Source: Strigops habroptila
Taxonomy: Eukaryota; Chordata; Aves; Psittaciformes; Psittacidae
Assembly: GCF_004027225.2 (NCBI RefSeq)
Contig: NC_044288.2
Location: 20,780,744 to 20,844,743, forward strand
Reading direction: 5' to 3'
DNA: 64,000 nucleotides
Below, one piece after another: positions 26,401 through 38,400 of this stretch (position 1 is the first letter of the stretch; each line of letters begins with the position of its first letter). Below the pieces are notes generated by a model. It made no database searches, had not been told where the DNA came from, and saw nothing but the letters and a program-made list of their open reading frames with translations. Position numbers and translations under genes: made by a program.

Positions 26401-29400
26401 CAACAAGCCAACTGGCTGTATCTGCTCCATGGGGTTGAGAAGCCAAACGAAACTGCAGCTCTGATGTGAGAGGGACAGTGGGAAGGCTGACATTCCTCAG
26501 GTTCTTCCCACCACCTCTGTTCATATTGACATTTCTGAGTTTGCAAAGAAAACCATGAAAATGTTTTAAATTGCATCCATGTGTAGCTGTAGAAGTTGCA
26601 GTAAATCCTGGAAAAGGGAGGAAACGTGGCAGTATGAGCAGTGTGCAGCTTAAGGTGGATCAATAGCGTAGCCATACTGATGAAATGTAATGTATCTTTA
26701 CATGCATTTGTCATAGTGCCAGGTGAAACTGTGTATGTGTAATGGCAGCATGCCTTGGGAATAGGTCAAGGCTAGATGTGACAATCAAGAGGTTTGGGCT
26801 GGATGTATTCTGTCCAGTTCTCTGCTGCCCACCACATTGTGTCCATGTCACTGCAACTTGTACAAAGTGACTGTGAAACGCATGGTAGAGTTTGCCATTC
26901 CTTTTGCACAACTGTGAGATGTGAAGCAGAGAGCAGCAGGTTTTGTGGCCTTGAAATCATACAAAATTTTAACAAAACCCAATCCCAACCAACTCCCAAC
27001 CCCAAAATCCCCCAAAGCATCAGCATTGATCTGGAGAGAAGAACCTGCTTTAGAAAACGTGTTTACATGTTCCGTAATGATTAGTGCTAATTTCCCTTCA
27101 CCTAAATTTTGAACAGCATTGCAAAAGAAAGCCAATATTTCTGTGCAGCAAAAAAAAGCAATTCCTATGGAAAATATAGTAAAAAAATCTGGACATCTCC
27201 AAGCTGCAAATAATCTTGTGTATATGGTGATTGGGAACAGCAGAGCCCACTTTTGTGTACAATGGTAAGTATGGAGAACTTTAATGTTTATGTAAGAAAA
27301 ACTGTCTTTAGTTGAGGCCTGTACCAGGACAATTACTAAAATTTAGGATACCTGTTTTGGATGACTGTATGTTGATTCATTATGTAAACTACTTTGCTCA
27401 GCACTGTCTCTGCAAGACGAACTGTAATCTTGTGATGAATATGAATCTGAAAGCAGATGCTCCCATTTGTGCTTTTTTCAGCATGCTGCTTGTTTCCAAA
27501 ACAATGCAGAACCACAGCAGAAGTGAAATGTGGAAGATCACAGACTTGAGGGAAACTTTCAGTGCAATTTGCACTTCTAGGTCTGCAAGGGATTCATTGC
27601 CTGGCACGGGCAACTAATCACTTGCAGCATCAGTGGTTCAGCTGCAGATCTGTACCACCAAGAACAGTGCTCACACAACTGACAGGCCATCAGGTGATTT
27701 ATAGGCACTGCTGCCAGATGATGCTGTGCATCCGAGACCAGGTTTGGGGTGATGGGCAGCAGAAATGTGCTGGCAGGTCTAAGGGCCCCGTGCAAGTACC
27801 CATGCATCAGTCTGCCCAGCGCCCTGCTTTGGTGCACAGGTCCCAGGCAGAGATGGGCATGTGAAACCACGCAGGGTTTATTTTGCCTGTAGAAAGTGAG
27901 TGAATGGTTTTTACCAGGTTCATGCAGTCGCTATGTGTTTTGACCTGTCAGGAGTACCTTTTTTTTTTCTCTCTTTCTTCCCCCCACCCCACCCCTCCAC
28001 CCCCTCCAAAGTGTGAATTCCATATCAGGTACTAACAAACATGGCTCATCTCAGAAGAATTCATAATTAACTAAAAGTATTCATAATTAACTTCCACTGC
28101 AATTTGTTTGGGTCTTCCTTTACATAAGATAAGCTCTGATGGGAATTTGAAATGCTCTGAAGCATACACTGTCTTTTGTGTAACTGCTGCTGAGCCTACA
28201 GAAAAGCTAACCTGCTGTAACTGCACAGTGTGTGTGTTTGTATATTAGAGTTCTCTGACAGACCTGTTTTTCTTTTTCTCTTTCTCTTCCTTGTCTTCTT
28301 TCTGCATTGGCAGAGCATCTTGGATTTGAATTAAAGGGTATGGAACAACCATTCATTTATTAATCAGAAGCCATTAAAAGCTGCCACATTATATTTATGG
28401 CTTTAATGGGATGATTAAAAAATCAGCTGTTCTGTTCTCTTCCCTGGCACCAAGATAGATGTTTGGCTTGAAAAAAAACAACAAAACAACCAAAACCAAA
28501 CACAAAATCTAAATGTAAACCTATAAAAACACATGTGTATCTTTAGCAGCACTCTTTTCTTTGTTTCAAGCAGCAGCTATACGTCTCCTCATTCAACATG
28601 CTTTTGTGTATTTAACTGAAAAGCTGGAGTTTGTGACCATCCCAAAGGTTGCCAGTAGGCACCACGTGGGAACAGGCAGGCATTGCAGGAATAGGAAGGA
28701 AAGTTTTAGGGCTTTCATAGAAATTGCCGCCCTGGATGCACTAGCCTCCAATGGATCCTGTAAGGGTCAGGATGAGCTTTGCTGTTCCTCCTCCCAAAGG
28801 TTAGTGGCTTATTTTGGTTCTTGACCAGGAGAAAATTGTTCCAAGAAAGATGACATGAGATGAGTTAGTATAGAAAACAGTGAGCCCAGGAAGGTCAGTA
28901 GTCTCCTGTGAGAGTGGAGGGTGTCATTTCTGAGCATTACAGTGACAATCTGAAGTTTGGAAAAACACTGCAGTAACTTAAAGGCTTTTAAAAATATCCC
29001 CTTTGGGCAATTACCTGCTCCTGCCCAATTGCTCATAATCATATTATTTTTCTTCCATTCTCCTCAGACTATTTTTAGAAATACATCAAGAATCGCTTGA
29101 GTAAGCACCTGGGAAATCAGATTATTGAGGGTAGGTTTCCCTTGAGTGTACAAGCCAACCACAGAGAGGCTGGTCAGATGAGAGCAGAGAGATTTATCTT
29201 TGTCACTTAACTTAAAAACACTGAATTACTGAACATGTGAATCTTCACATGAAGACACTAAAACTCCGTATACTAGAGCTATGGGGACACCAGTCTTTCA
29301 CTTCTGGATTGTAAATTGTCTTCTCAGATCCCCAAGGTGGAGGGACATGCACTAGCTGAAGCTGGAGAAACTTGTCTCTTCTGGTCCTTGCATGCCTGAT

Positions 29401-32400
29401 CCAGCAGGATGGGGTGTATCCACCAGGATGGGTTTCTATCCCCCAGCATCTCTTCCCTGCTGTGGAAAACATTCATTTTGTAGTCAGGTGTTTCAGAGAA
29501 AGCGGTGCTGCTAATGCTAATACACTGAAATTAACTTCAAAATTGAGGATTTTTGACATCCCTTTTTTGTTGACCTCTTGTCCTTTCCCTCATCCATTCT
29601 CAATGTCATCACAGAACCGCACACATCCTGTTCCCAGCCTGCAGTCGTCTCTTCTCTATCATTCGTCTGTCACTCTCATGTGTTGCTGTGACACCCATGG
29701 CTGGACTGTGATTTTGTTGGCATTATGTGGCACCACATGGTTTGTTCATAGTGTTTGCTGCTTAGAGTGACGATGCTGCTGATGAAGATGTGGTGTTTGT
29801 ACAGCATAGAGACACAAGTGGACAAGTTCTGCTCCAGGACCTTACCTTCTCAAATACAGAATTTTAGTGTGAATTCTCTTATTTTCTTTCTATCATTGTT
29901 GAGATGGTTTTGTGCAACATGAAGATACTGTGTTATGGAATATCAGCTTTAACGAGATGTGAGAAACCAAGCTAAATTACTATCAGCAGGTCATTTAACT
30001 TGTAGCTTTGCAGCACAGCCTCACACGTCACTGCTTCACATAGCAGAGCTGTCAACTTAAGGCAGAGAGGCTAAATCTGCAGTTCTGATGAACTGAAACG
30101 TTCCCTGTGCAATTGAGGTGAAGGTTTGGAACAGTCAGACATGCCAGAGCCAGATGACATGATCATCAGAACAGCGGCTGGGACTTGAGCCTCGGGCAAA
30201 AGATTGTGTTATTTAGCTAATAGCTTTGCTTTTTGCTTTTCCTCCCTCCTCCATCATTCAAAGGGAACGATTTATGCTTGGAACAAAAGTCTTTGTAGCA
30301 AAAAACATAGCTGGTGAAGGATCTTTGGAAAAATTGGCTTGATGGATGAGTGCGTGGTGAAAACTGACCTGCTCAGGCTTTCTTTTTTTGTAAAAGTAGT
30401 TTTTGCTGGGTAGTAGCAAAGTTCTTGCCCGGTGCCATTCGTAACCAGGACATGACCCTGGCTGGTCTTCCTGATCCTGATAAAATCTCTGAAACTCCTG
30501 GCTGAAAGAAAGAGCTGGAATCCAGGTCCCAGAGGTGTGCAAGAGCAAGAAAACTTGTCTGCCATGGTTGCAGATGCCTGGAATAGGGCATCTGTGCAAT
30601 GGGAACATGTCACTGAAGAAGGTGTCTTGCCTCAGAGTGAGCTTTTTCCCCATGCCAGCTCCACATGGTTCCTTGTAATAAAGCACAAGGAGTATAAGGT
30701 CAGCCAGCACCTAAATGCTTCTCCATGAGCAGGTCCCAGGCTGTACAGGCTCTGGCTCTGAGGAGGTGCAGCTAACTGGTGAAGCTAACAGTGCAGTAAC
30801 TTTCAGCTTGAATGAGACCCATGACCTGTTGGTCCACACCATCATGAGTCCGAGAGAGTCTTAGCTGCCTGTAGTGAGTGATGGGATGTTGCCTTCCCGG
30901 AGACTCCACCAGCACCCTGAGCACCTCATGAAGCCAGAGGCCAATGAACAAACAAAATGGATGGAAATGTGTTGCTCTATACCGTGGCTTTGCAGCACAG
31001 GCACGAAGAAAGCTCTGCTGATTATGTTTTACATCTCCACGCCAGGGCTGTTATTCTCAGCCCTTGTTTAGCAAGTCTTTCTTCATTCCTGTTTTGAGAG
31101 TTAGAAAGAGATAAACATTTTTCCTAGCACCTTTTTTTTTTTCTTCTTCCCAAAAATGCTTTTCCCTTCCTAAAACAGCAAGCTGAAATTGGTCTAAATA
31201 TCCAGTTACCTGGAATGTTTCATTGCTTGCCCCCTGCTTTTTTGCTAAAGTCCAGTCCCAGCGGTTTCTGACACCAGACCTATTTCTTTTCTGGTTTTGT
31301 ATTTCATTGTCTGGGGCTACCATATAGTCCATTCAAGGTTATTTAGTGTGGCATGGTGAGCACAGCAACCATGGCAGGAGTTTTATTGCCTAATCTATAT
31401 GAAAAAATATTTCAGTGAATATTAAAGAAGGCACAAATCCCTTTAACATCAACACGTATTATGGGGGCACCAGGACGTCGTTCATAGATGTTGAACTAAA
31501 ATGCTCATGGCACTGAATCCTTCTCTCAGTCCTCCAGCTGCAGAGCCAGATTGCTTCTGCTGATCTCAGTGGAGATTGCTGGATGTTGCCATGAAGAGCA
31601 TCTGCTCTGGTGTAGCCACAGAGTAAGAGGTGCCCTTGCCAAGCGGTTGCTGCCTAGGTGTAGTTACACAGCAAGAGGCATCCGAGCGTTGCCTTGGAGC
31701 CTTGATTAATGTGAACAATTACCTCACTTCAGCATGGTCTGTCTGGGTTTTGATGCAAGTGACTGACTTTCCTGGTTTGAAAGGCGGTCCGTGACAAATG
31801 GTGGTATTCGAGAGAAGCAGCAGTATGCTGCTTGAATTCTGTGTGTGCATCTCAGTTATCTGGTACAATGGAATTAATTGCTTCCTAGGATTTCATTAAA
31901 GATCCATAGCTGTGACCAGTTACTGTATTTTAATTACTCCACTCCCTTTTCTTTGTCTTACACACTATCACTTTTCCATCCTCATTCTGCTTTTGGACTG
32001 TTTTAGGATGTCCTCTTCAGCACCTGCATGCTTTGGAGCCTGTTGGTTGGTGGTTTCTAGCACACCACAGAGCTCCAGGGCATGCAGCCGCTGCAAGGAA
32101 AAGGCATTCTAAGTCAGAGCAGAGAGCCTGTGATGAGAGAGGGCATCACAGGGCATGGGTTTATGTGGTGAGTGGGGGATGCTCAGAGACTTCTTTGTAA
32201 GCTACTGAGTTACTGAGAAGGGGGATTTGCAGGAAGGGAGAGGGGAGTCGTGTGGCTGTTTGAGGTTAGTCACTGAGTTATGCTGTGGGAAAAGAAAGCT
32301 AGCAGCGTGTCTGAGCACAGAAAGGGTGAGCTACTGAGTAAGGGAGGGCAAAGGAGCAGAGAGGCAAAAGGAGTGAAGGTCTCCTGAGGAATGAGCAAGG

Positions 32401-35400
32401 TTGGGCCAGCTGGTCTCAGGTTTGGGGCAGCTATTGGAGATGGGCAGTGGATTGGCAGGAAGTCTGACCGAGCCCTATTCTCCATCTCACCCACATGCAG
32501 TGCTGGTTCCTGCGCAGCCAGGCGCACCCCTGGTGCTGGAGCCTATTTGTCATTGTGGTTTCTTCTCTCCATTTGCAGAAGCGGAAGAGCTCTACCAGAA
32601 GAGAGTTTTAACCATCACGGGAATCTGTGTTGCCTTGCTTGTGGTGGGCATCGTCTGTGTGGTAGCTTATTGTAAAACCAAGTGAGTATGGGTGGTTAAG
32701 AGACAACACTGGCCAGAGGTTATGGAAAGCTTTGTGCTTTCACAGTCTTCACCCAAATGTTACTTTAAGGAGGTGCTGTGCTGTGGTGTTCTGAGGAAGG
32801 TCTCATGAAGGAGAACAGAGAAGCCACTTACCAGGCTGTGCCTGAGCACGATGTTGTCCTGGGACCATTCGTCCCCTGAATCAGCATCATTTCACCCAGC
32901 CAGGTGACGCTCTGTTACTGGGAAAAGCTGGCCCTCAAGGCAGCAGCTCATCTCCTGTCAGCAAAAGCACACTGGGCTATTGTTCAAGAGCTGTGGGCTC
33001 AGCTGTGTCCATTTCAGGGATGTTCAGAGTTCTCTTAATGAAACAAGATGCTTGGGGACCTCTTTTATGGCCAGCTTTCCCTGCCTGGACAGCATGTTTT
33101 TCCCTAATTTGCCTGCACCTCACCTCAGTTCAGGGTGCTTCTGAGACATGGGGGGTCTTGCAGAGTGGATACCCTGCAAAATAGGCTTTGCCACTTTGTG
33201 CTTAATGCAGGACAGGTCGAGTGCCTTGCCACCAAGGCCAAGCCAGGACCTGCTTCTCCTTCTCCCTGCTTTTCTCCTCTGCTCCTAGCACCATAGTGCC
33301 CCTGGCTCCACTGCATTGTGCTGAGCCTTGTCTTGCAAGAGGGGACCTTGGACCCAGCTTCCCAAATTGCCCATGATAAGAAACGTTCACCTTTTACAGA
33401 AGCAGCAGCAGAAGGTGGTGAATGTTGAATGCCTTGTTTCTTCCTATTTGCAGCTTTCACAAACACCGTTGAAACAAGTGTGTCTGATACTTGCCTTCTC
33501 TATCATCTGCATCCCCCAGGTGTCTCTGGGGGGAGAGAGCCCCTTAAGCCTTCCTTATAGATTTTTTCCTTTCTGTTTTAAAGGAAACAAAGAAAACAAA
33601 TGCATAATCATTTACGTCAGAACATGTGCCCTGCCCATCAGAACAGGAGCCTTGCGAACGGACCGAGCCATCCACGTTTGGATCCCGAGGAAATCCAAAT
33701 GGCCGATGTAAGACTTTTTGTCTCCATCTCCCTGCTTGTTACTGAGTGCCTGCTTTCTGCCAGAGATTTGACATGGATGTGTGTGCTTACACACCTGTGT
33801 GCGTGTGTGTAAGGAGCGAAACACTAACAAACTTGAAAAAAAAGATGAGATTCTTCATAGAAACATTTCCAAAAATGACACCTGAAGTGAAAAGCGATTT
33901 TACTTTGAAGCACAGGATGAAAATAGGGCACTTGGAACAGACTTATTTTGATGAATCAAGTGTGATCCTGTTTTTTTTGAGAGAGGTGTTCCTGATGGTG
34001 CCTGTTTATTGAGCTATCCCAGCTGCATGCCCAGACCGTGAGCAGCAGGTTGAGGGAGGGGATTCTCTCCCTCTGCTGCACTCTGGGGAGACCCCCCCTG
34101 CAGTCCTGATCCAGCTCTGGGGCAACAGCACAAGAGGGACGTGGAGCTGCTGGAGCGAGGCCAGAGGAGGCCCCGGAGCTGCTGCAAGGGCTGGAGCAGC
34201 TCTGCTCTGGAGCCAGGCTGAGAGAGCTGGGCTGGGGCAGCCTGGAGAAGAGAAGGCTCCTGAAGGGGAGACCTTAGAGCAGCTCCAGTGCCTAAAGGGG
34301 CTCCAGGAAACCTGGAGAGGGGCTTTGGACAAGGGCCTGTAGGGACAGGACAAGGGGAATGGCTTTAACCTGACAGAGGGGAGATTGAGATGAGCTCTGA
34401 GGCAGAAGCTCTTCCCTGTGAGGGTGCTGAGGTGCTGGCACAGGGTGCCCAGAGAAGCTGTGGCTGCCCCATCCCTGGCAGTGTTCAAGGCCAGGTTGGA
34501 CACAGGGGCTTGGAGCAACCTGCTCTAGTGGAAGGTGTCCCTGCCCATGGCAGGAGTTGGAACTGCATGAGATTTAAGGTCCCTTCCAACCCAAACCATG
34601 CTTTGATTTTGTGATTGTATGATCAAAATTGGTACAGTGACTCAGTTACAAGCTTTGCTGGGTCAGCCTTTGGATGTTAAAATTTAGCTTGGTTGAATCC
34701 CAGACATGAAGGGAAAGGGAATTTCTAAGAACCACATCCCTCTGCCCCCAAAGTACTGACTCCCCCAGAGATCTCAGTGTACCCGTGAAAAGCAGAGCTT
34801 GTTGTTAGATGAAGGAATATCTCAGCATAAATATTTGGCTGACACCTGGCATTTCTGTAGGACTCATATGTCTCACTGATCTCGTGTGGTTGTCTTTTTG
34901 TTGGTACTCTGTTGGGTGCATAACCTCCATGAGCAGAGATGTTTTTCTGCTCAATAGCTACATGTGGTACCACAGCCCTCTGAGGAGCCCCTTGGCTCTT
35001 CTTACCCTTTTGCAGTCCAGATGACACTCTGTGCAAAGTGCAGGGGCAGAGAAGAGCCTCCAGCCTCCTTGTCTCTTTCCAAGGGGTGTGGAGCTATTGG
35101 GTTCTCTCAGTCCTCGTCTAATTTCACCAGAAATAATTAAGCCAGCCAAATTTGGCTGTGGCAGCATTTCCGAGCTGATCTGTGTGATTCTTCATCTTTT
35201 ACAGTATATCTCCAAGAATGTTTCTGCCACCGAGCATGTGATTCGAAGGGAAACAGAGACAACCTTTTCAGGAAGTCACTCCTGCTCCCCATCTCATCAC
35301 TGCTCCACAGCCACTCCAACGTCCAGCCAGAGGTGATGTATACCATCTTCCCCTGAACTTTCTCCTACTGTTTGCCTTAGGGTGCTATAAGATTCATAGC

Positions 35401-38400
35401 CAGCAAAAGGTTTTTCTTTCACCTCCCTTTCTTGTTTTCACTTGCTTTTTGGCACTACATTGGTATACAGGCCATGGTGACACTGGCAGTCTTTTCTGGC
35501 ACAGCTAGTTAGTGAGAGGTGTGGAACGGTGTGGTCCTTGACCTGCAGCGAGGTGCCATCAGGAACCTGCAGCACTGACATAGCTGTGAAGCAGGAGGAA
35601 ACGAAGTTGTGCTTTCATGCTTTGCACAAACACGAATGGGAGGCTGCATCTAGGAAAGGTTTTGCAAATTGGATTTGCAACCACACTGTATACCTGCAAT
35701 AATTCATTAAGCTCACACAGGTTGTTTCATGCTTGATATATTTAGAATGTATTTGCCTTGTGGAAAGCAAAGTACACAAACTATCACAAAATGTTTTGGG
35801 CAGTTCCTCCAACTTAGGATTTGAGTTGGGAGCCACAGTTTTTCACCAGAAAAAACCCCACTCCTGTGCAATTTATCACAGTCCAGAAAGTTGCATTAGA
35901 ATTGTAACCTAGAGATTGCCCTAGAGAAAGTCCTGTGCTGGTTTGAGTTTGGATGTCCAGGTTCTTCCTCTTACGTAGCTCCTGTGCTTCTTCCAGTAAG
36001 TGACAATGTTTCCGCAGGAGAGCACTTGCCTTTCACAAGTAACTGGAGGTGCAGCGGGGTCAGTGATGTACAGATCACATTGCATTGACTTTTTATAAAG
36101 CAAAATGTGTCCTGGCTTGTTTACTTCTTTAGCTCGATGTGTTTGTCTCTGTTTTCCAGGAAGCAATGAATCTTTTCAGCTGAAGCTCAAAGATAGCTCC
36201 CAGCAGGTTTCTTCAGGGTTCAGGCATTCATCAGGGATGAGCAAGTACTCTCACAGTACAATGTGTCAGATCAATTTCAGATATTGAACTTAGATTTTCA
36301 GGTGAATTCCTCCCCAGAATCCCCTGGCTAGACCTCCAGCAAGTAGAAAGGGAGCCAAGAATGACTTGGTGGGCTGGAAACGGCTGCCTTTGTCCAGAGA
36401 AATCCTATTCCTGGTGTGTTTTCTAGGGTTTTTTCAATTTGTGTGCTGCAGCCCAACCCTGAGTAGGTGTGTGCAAGCTTGAGCCAGTTGCACAGAGGCT
36501 CCTGTGCCTGCAGAGCTGCACCTTGCTGGCTTCCCGTGCTCACTTCAAAGCCCTGGGAACCTGGGGCCACCTCTGGGAACCTCCTGAAGATGCTAAGATT
36601 GTGTCTGGGGGGCAGCATTAACCCACCACAGCTATGGGGAGGCACCTACCTCGCATAGCCTCTGGTCCTGGCTACCTGACACCTAATCTTCCTGAGTCAA
36701 GTGCAGCAAGCAGGTGTTTCTTGAAGTCATGCCAGAGGCAAAATACTGGCATAATCAGGCTCCATTTTACTCGATGCACGCCTCTAATGAGGATGCCGTT
36801 TGAAGTTATAAATGTGTGGTGGTTGCAGCCAAGCGTGTGCCTGGAGCCATCAATAATTAACAAGTTCTTGGGAAGTCTTAATGAGGGCTGCTGTCCTCTG
36901 CAACCCCCCACCCCAAATCCTCTGCCAGCACAGCTCCATCTGCTGCAGTTTGGGAGTTCAGAGCTTTTGCTGTAACAGGCAACATATTTCTGCTATGGAG
37001 GAGGGTCAGCCTGTGGCCATAGTGTGAGTGGACCGGTGTGCACATGGCCCCTGGCATCCCCAGAGAGCCCTTGTGGAATGTCTTCTTTTTACCAAGACTA
37101 GGGCAGATGGAGCTCCAAGTGCTCAGCAAGGTCTATCCAATGTATCATAGCTTTTGCCTAGCACATTGCTGCCAAATCTTGTATAAACCAGTGGAAACTG
37201 AACATCCAGACCTACCTTTGGTATGCTTTTCTCTGCTGATAGAGAAGCAATTTTGAGTGGGGTTTTTGTTTTTTTCTGGCTCCTTTCTGGTAGCATTTCT
37301 GAAGGGGCTGTCACTTGGCAATGCAGATGGCACATCTGAAGATCCTTTGCAGACTTGCCTTGGCACGGCCAGTGCATTGCTCCACACCCAGAATACTTCA
37401 CAAGCACAAAGCAGAATTGCCCTGGCCGCCATCCAGAGGCTGCCCCATCCTATCACCAGCTGTCAGGAGGTGGTGTGATAAATACCTAGAATGCACTGGT
37501 TTGCCTTTACTCTCTAATCATATCTCCAGGAAGTAGGAAAAGCAGCTCAAAGGCAGGGTTAGGAAGCTGGGCAGCCCTGCCCAAATGTATCCTAGTGAGA
37601 GAGATAAAGGGGGTGCCAGTGCAGAGCAAAGTGTGAGCTGTACCTGCATGCAGCTCTTTGGAGAAGACCTCAATGGGGATTCCTTGCTCACTGTCCATTT
37701 CGGGTTTGGTCCACAGACATGAAAGCCACACCTGGAGCTTGGAGCGGACGGAGAGTCTGACTTCAGATTCCCAGTCTGGGATAATGCTGTCCTCGGTGGG
37801 AACCAGTAAATGCAACAGCCCTGCGTGCGTGGAGGCACGGGCTCGCCGCGGGGCCACCTTCTGCATTGAGGACTCACGGAGGCCCATGACACAGTATCGT
37901 GACTCGGTGGATTCTCTGCGGGACTCACCACACAGCGAGAGGTCAGACCCCACTGCTTGGTGCTGCTCTGGCACGGCAGAGGCGAGTTGTGCCTGTGTGC
38001 CACACACAAAAATGACTGCCCAGCAGTGGTAGCATTGGCGAAATGCCAGCTCTGGTCCTACCAGAGGAAGCCACTACCCCAGGAGGCCACTCTGGTAGGG
38101 GAGCAGCAAACACTGCACCCTGCCCACATGGTGACAAAGTAGGTTTGGAGCACAGGGGTGGCAGGAGCAGAAAATACCTGTCTGCAGTCTGCAACTGGTG
38201 AAGAAAACCTGGCTGAGAGCAGCTCAGTGGGCTGCCAGCTCAAGCAGGGTCTGGCCTTCAGGTATATCATAGAATCATAGAATCATAGAACCGTAAGGGT
38301 TGGAAAGGACCTTAAGATCATCTAGTTCCAACCCCCCTGCCATGGGCAGGGACACCTTGCCCTAAACCACGTGGTTCAAGGCTCTGTCCAACCTGGCCTT

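Larger units (their letters stand above)
18020..28313 (+). other. NRG2: NRG2 intron between beta-type exon and microexon
   Basis: This 10.3-kb intron contains no further exon that I can support. It contains a 20-bp tandem duplication (24575-24619), a homeodomain/POU-like site cluster near 23710-23855, a pyrimidine tract (27958-28008) and many AT-rich stretches. The 3' end is a strong pyrimidine tract with acceptor ttggcag. Confidence 0.8.
33708..35204 (+). other. NRG2: NRG2 intron carrying a CR1 copy
   Basis: A 1.5-kb intron. A GT-rich stretch (33778-33812) lies near its start and a sense-oriented CR1 LINE fragment fills 34038-34622. The acceptor is catcttttacag. Confidence 0.85.

Noticed and set aside
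34006..34518. 170-codon open frame on the minus strand
   Set aside because: It is the antisense of the CR1 copy at 34038-34622.
37507..38009. 163-166-codon open frames on the minus strand
   Set aside because: They are shadows of the NRG2 exon at 37717-37941 and show no family resemblance.
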